A stretch of 24,838 bases of DNA from a virus. The first letter of the stretch is position 1. The number at the start of each line of letters is the position of its first letter. The stretch lies in the IMG/VR virus record IMGVR_UViG_3300005613_000395, positions 1 through 24,838 of that record; one strand, 5' to 3'. Below are positions 22,393 to 24,838 of this stretch, in pieces. The position numbers and the translations under genes were made by a program. A model generated the notes under the pieces. The model made no database searches, was not told the origin of the DNA, and saw nothing but the letters and a program-made list of their open reading frames with translations.

Positions 22393-23129
22393 TTGCTTAA
22401 GACATCTATGATCTGTTCAACCTTTTTTATCTCATCACTTGAAAGATGTTTCATCTTTTCATTCATTTTTTCGATAATATTCTGTTTTTCCTTGTCAGTT
22501 GTCATGTTTTTAATGATATTTTCTATCTCTGATAGTGAAATTTCATTTCCAGCCTGATCGACATATTTTCTCTCAACAATGTGGTCTTTGAATTCTTCCA
22601 GTTCTTCCTCAGAGAAATGATTTACAACATAGACAAGGTCCCAATTCAATTTGTCTTTATATTTTCTAATGAAATCCTTGTCAAGTTGGTTACATGATAT
22701 GCTGTTCCAAAGATCTTTTTCCTTTATGATGTCAATGAATTTCTCATAATCAATATCTTCACTGCAACTAAGATATATCATCATTCGATGCCAGTTGATG
22801 TGTTCTTTATATCTGTCAATGAAATCCTTTGTGAAATTCTGATAGATAGTCATTGACATTTCATTTATATCCTCTTGTTCTAAGAATTCATCATCTATCA
22901 TCTGTCTTATCATGTTCTCTGATACCACATATTTTCCAGATTTCAATAGTTGTACAAATTCTTTTTTCGTATAATTATCTTTTAGTGAATATAAAAGTGA
23001 TTCATCGATATCAAAATCAGTGACCAATTTGAGAATACCGTATTGTTCTAAATGGTCTAAAAGCATTTTTTTCGACATTTTAAGTGTGTTCTCATCACTT
23101 TCTACAATTTCTATCTTTAATTTACTCAT
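22389..23129 (-). CDS. Helical repeat protein with FIxxYKxxINW units (246 aa)
   Basis: The middle contains repeated units: KDFIDRYKEHINW (101-113), KFIDIIKEKDLW (130-141), KDFIRKYKDKLNW (151-163) and a weaker EEFKDHI (178-184). Each is followed by a short hydrophobic turn. Such (D)FIxKYKDKINW repeats form helical solenoids in accessory proteins of large phages and large DNA viruses. The N-terminal 95 residues are acidic helices. The C-terminus (NIIKNMTTDKEKQNIIEKMN and following) is a likely coiled coil. It is coupled by ATGA overlaps to both neighbours. The function is unknown; protein binding is the best guess. Confidence 0.7.
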   Translation of the reverse strand: MSKLKIEIVESDENTLKMSKKMLLDHLEQYGILKLVTDFDIDESLLYSLKDNYTKKEFVQLLKSGKYVVSENMIRQMIDDEFLEQEDINEMSMTIYQNFTKDFIDRYKEHINWHRMMIYLSCSEDIDYEKFIDIIKEKDLWNSISCNQLDKDFIRKYKDKLNWDLVYVVNHFSEEELEEFKDHIVERKYVDQAGNEISLSEIENIIKNMTTDKEKQNIIEKMNEKMKHLSSDEIKKVEQIIDVLSK

Positions 23130-23482
23130 TTCTTTTTATTGTTTTTTATTGTTTTTTTCATCTTATCATAGATTTTCTTGTTCTGAAGCGGATACTCAAC
23201 CCCGTAATTCTTTTTCAGTGTTGATTTTCTTTTCTTCTCAGAGCATTTTCTGCAATAATAGAATCCCCAAATATTATCATATTTGACATAGTTCTTGAAT
23301 ATCACATCCTTTTCGATGCCACATCCATCACATTTACATTTTATCTTTTGGTGTGAACCCCTTGAAAGGAGTTCAACAGGTATCTTTACCCTTTCACCGA
23401 TCGATATATCATATCCCATTCCTTCAAAATATTGATAGTTGGATTCACTTACTTTAATTAAGACTTCTCGTGTTAATATCAT
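23126..23482 (-). CDS. Short zinc-finger protein related to phage endonuclease N-termini (118 aa)
   Basis: The ORF opens at 23521; I prefer ATG 23482 (MILTREVLIKVSESNYQYF) because the 13 residues before it look unlike coding sequence. C51-x2-C54 and C77-x2-C80 (CDGCG ... CRKC) form a probable four-Cys zinc site. It is followed by KKRKSTLKKNYGVEYPLQNKKIYDKMKKT, a unit typical of phage homing-type or VSR-like endonucleases, where it is repeated before a nuclease domain. Here the protein stops after one unit with a lysine-rich tail. It may be a cut-down relative or a stand-alone DNA-binding protein. The stop overlaps the next start as ATGA. Confidence 0.6.
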   Translation of the reverse strand: MILTREVLIKVSESNYQYFEGMGYDISIGERVKIPVELLSRGSHQKIKCKCDGCGIEKDVIFKNYVKYDNIWGFYYCRKCSEKKRKSTLKKNYGVEYPLQNKKIYDKMKKTIKNNKKK

Positions 23483-23530
23483 AAAATACCGCAGGTTATT
23501 TAATGTATATATGATATCCAAAGTCTCTCC

Positions 23531-24838
23531 TTAAAAACCTGATCCGAATATGTTCAAAACCACTGTAAGCCTTTTTGTTATCTCAGGAAGACCTAATGGT
23601 GATATGATGGCATTGATAGGACTCAATATACATTTGTCGAATTGTGTATCATAATCGATATCAGGTGCTATTTCGATCGGATAAGATCCTCTTTGGAATG
23701 CAAATATTGGATTTATCCGACTATCCTTACAATAATAGTACTTTATCTTATTTCCAGATCTCAGGAATTCATATTTCGATTGAAGTGACCTGTTCTTGTG
23801 TAAAAGAAAGTTGTGATACGCAGATGCCTTGACAGCAAAGTGTGTTCCTGTAACGAATGTGAGCCTTTCACGGTCATTCAAAACCTTTTCTTCATACTTA
23901 TTGACAGAACTTTGCATAGATATCGAATCAATATCTGCAAGCTCAAACTCTCTTCTGAGTTCCTTTACCAACTTGAGCAGATCCTTTATATTGAAGTCAT
24001 CCGGATGTGAAAAAAGATATTTCACGATATTCACGATCTTATCTCTTGCAAATGCCGGTGTTGATGACCTTACAAGTTCAACTCCTTTTGGAAATATGTA
24101 AGACAATCTATTGTAATTGATACCATCTTCGAAAAGTATATGTTGAATGTATTTCTTCTTTGCAATGTTGATTATTGATTCAGATATTCTTTCCAACTCG
24201 AAATCTTCTTTGTTCTCTACACCATATTCGGCTGCATACTCTTCAAGACATTTCTTAAAGTATCCAGCATATCTGAAATGATCGAGTCCTTGTATGAAAT
24301 CCAACTCGTTCTGCCAATCCCATTTGATATCACATGTAATATCTGATAGAACCTCTGAGTTGAATTGCCAGTTCTTGACAAAGGCGCCATCGATAATAAC
24401 TGTTTCAGGATCGAATTGATTCAGTTGGTCTTTCAGTTTCTCAGAATCGAACCGTTCTTCAATATCGTCAACATAGAATACTTTGACCATTTCATTGTCT
24501 GTTGAAACATTGTTCCTGTGGTCAATGATGAATGTTCTTTTATCAATATCACGGATGTTTTCATCATTGAGAAATATGTTCTTCCAATTACAGTGCTTGA
24601 TAGCAGGTTCAAAGGATACGAAAAGTGAGTCGGTATCCGCATAGATACTCACATTTTCCTTTTTACCGATAGGTGTCACATCCTTGATGGACATTTTGTG
24701 ATGTAATTCAAAATCATTGTGCCAAAGATTGGTCCAATAATCAACATTCACTATGTCCATTCTTTTAGTGAGTTCTCTACCCTGTGATGTTATACTGCCT
24801 GCTACATACTCATTGAATAGTATGAAGTAGGGTGTTGC
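23531..24838 (-). CDS. Family B DNA polymerase, C-terminal part, T4 gp43-like (runs off the right edge)
   Basis: The reading frame stays open to the right edge, so at least 435 residues are present and the true start lies outside; an internal ATG at 24760 is not the start. The first residues (ATPYFILFNEYVAGSITSQG) match the stretch after motif B in gp43-type enzymes. Motif C is ADTDS (in IYADTDSLFVSF), with the two catalytic Asp. Further on, AKKKYIQHILFEDG is the KKxY-type motif that contacts primer-template DNA. The end NIFGSGF is aromatic-rich, like the clamp-binding tails of T4-type polymerases. Motifs A and B and the exonuclease are outside. It would replicate the phage genome with the clamp loader at 3112-4065. 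Confidence 0.92.
   Translation of the reverse strand, partial: ATPYFILFNEYVAGSITSQGRELTKRMDIVNVDYWTNLWHNDFELHHKMSIKDVTPIGKKENVSIYADTDSLFVSFEPAIKHCNWKNIFLNDENIRDIDKRTFIIDHRNNVSTDNEMVKVFYVDDIEERFDSEKLKDQLNQFDPETVIIDGAFVKNWQFNSEVLSDITCDIKWDWQNELDFIQGLDHFRYAGYFKKCLEEYAAEYGVENKEDFELERISESIINIAKKKYIQHILFEDGINYNRLSYIFPKGVELVRSSTPAFARDKIVNIVKYLFSHPDDFNIKDLLKLVKELRREFELADIDSISMQSSVNKYEEKVLNDRERLTFVTGTHFAVKASAYHNFLLHKNRSLQSKYEFLRSGNKIKYYYCKDSRINPIFAFQRGSYPIEIAPDIDYDTQFDKCILSPINAIISPLGLPEITKRLTVVLNIFGSGF

Noticed and set aside
23813-24101. Plus-strand frames across the DNA polymerase
   Set aside because: They are antisense shadows of the polymerase coding sequence, without supporting signals.
1-24838. 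tRNA genes anywhere in the window
   Set aside because: I looked for the T-arm GTTCGAAtc pattern and for cloverleaf-like stems in the gaps and found none; only a dedicated search could exclude them fully.

Overview
The window looks like part of a large, AT-rich, T4-like (contractile-tailed) phage genome, probably infecting a member of the Bacteroidota. Phage origin rests on recognisable T4-type modules: portal (gp20-like, 20342-22018), baseplate gp25-like (5657-6034), a giant baseplate-wedge-like protein (6031-11826), a gp15-like tail completion protein (2292-3032), a gp4-like head-completion nuclease (19064-19585), a gp44-like clamp loader (3112-4065), a gp47/Mre11-like nuclease (13830-14942) and the C-terminal part of a family B DNA polymerase (23531-24838). 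The host guess rests on the absence of Shine-Dalgarno sequences and on TAnnTTTG boxes like the Bacteroidota -7 element. It is an inference.

Layout. 1-960: the 5' part of a phage isoleucyl-tRNA synthetase gene on the minus strand, preceded by a regulatory leader. 956-3032: an unrecognised protein and a tail completion protein, both minus. 3112-6034: clamp loader, two tandem paralogous proteins with an ADP-ribosyltransferase-like look, and gp25. 6031-11826: a 1931-residue baseplate protein. 11888-13838: small plus-strand accessory genes, including an LRR-like repeat protein. 13830-15908: Mre11-like nuclease, a structured intergenic region, a ParB-like protein and a small hypothetical. 15914-19063: GDP-mannose dehydratase, GDP-fucose synthase and an HExxH metallopeptidase-like protein. 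19064-22018: head genes. 22015-24838: small hypotheticals and DNA polymerase. The longest stretch without a conventional gene (710-955) is filled by the ileS leader and a terminator. No tRNA gene, CRISPR array or insertion sequence was seen.

Main result. The ileS leader encodes a short peptide with four consecutive Ile codons (ATA ATT ATA ATT). It is followed by mutually exclusive antiterminator and terminator pairings directly before ileS. This is the layout of classical ribosome-mediated attenuation, here apparently carried by a phage so that its own IleRS is made when charged tRNA-Ile is scarce.

Second result. Five accessory proteins begin with a short N-terminal motif resembling the T4 capsid-targeting sequence (MKTYQEFIAE in T4 internal proteins) with possible (L/I)xE prohead-protease sites. 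Two of them are the ADP-ribosyltransferase-like paralogs, reminiscent of the packaged T4 Alt protein. They may form a set of proteins packaged in the head and injected.

Third result. Many starts lie only 3-5 nt downstream of a TATATA-type or TAnnTTTG-type box. Two divergent gene pairs share a 17-bp spacer built around the same 9-bp TATATATAT element. All six convergent gene pairs overlap or abut at their stop codons.
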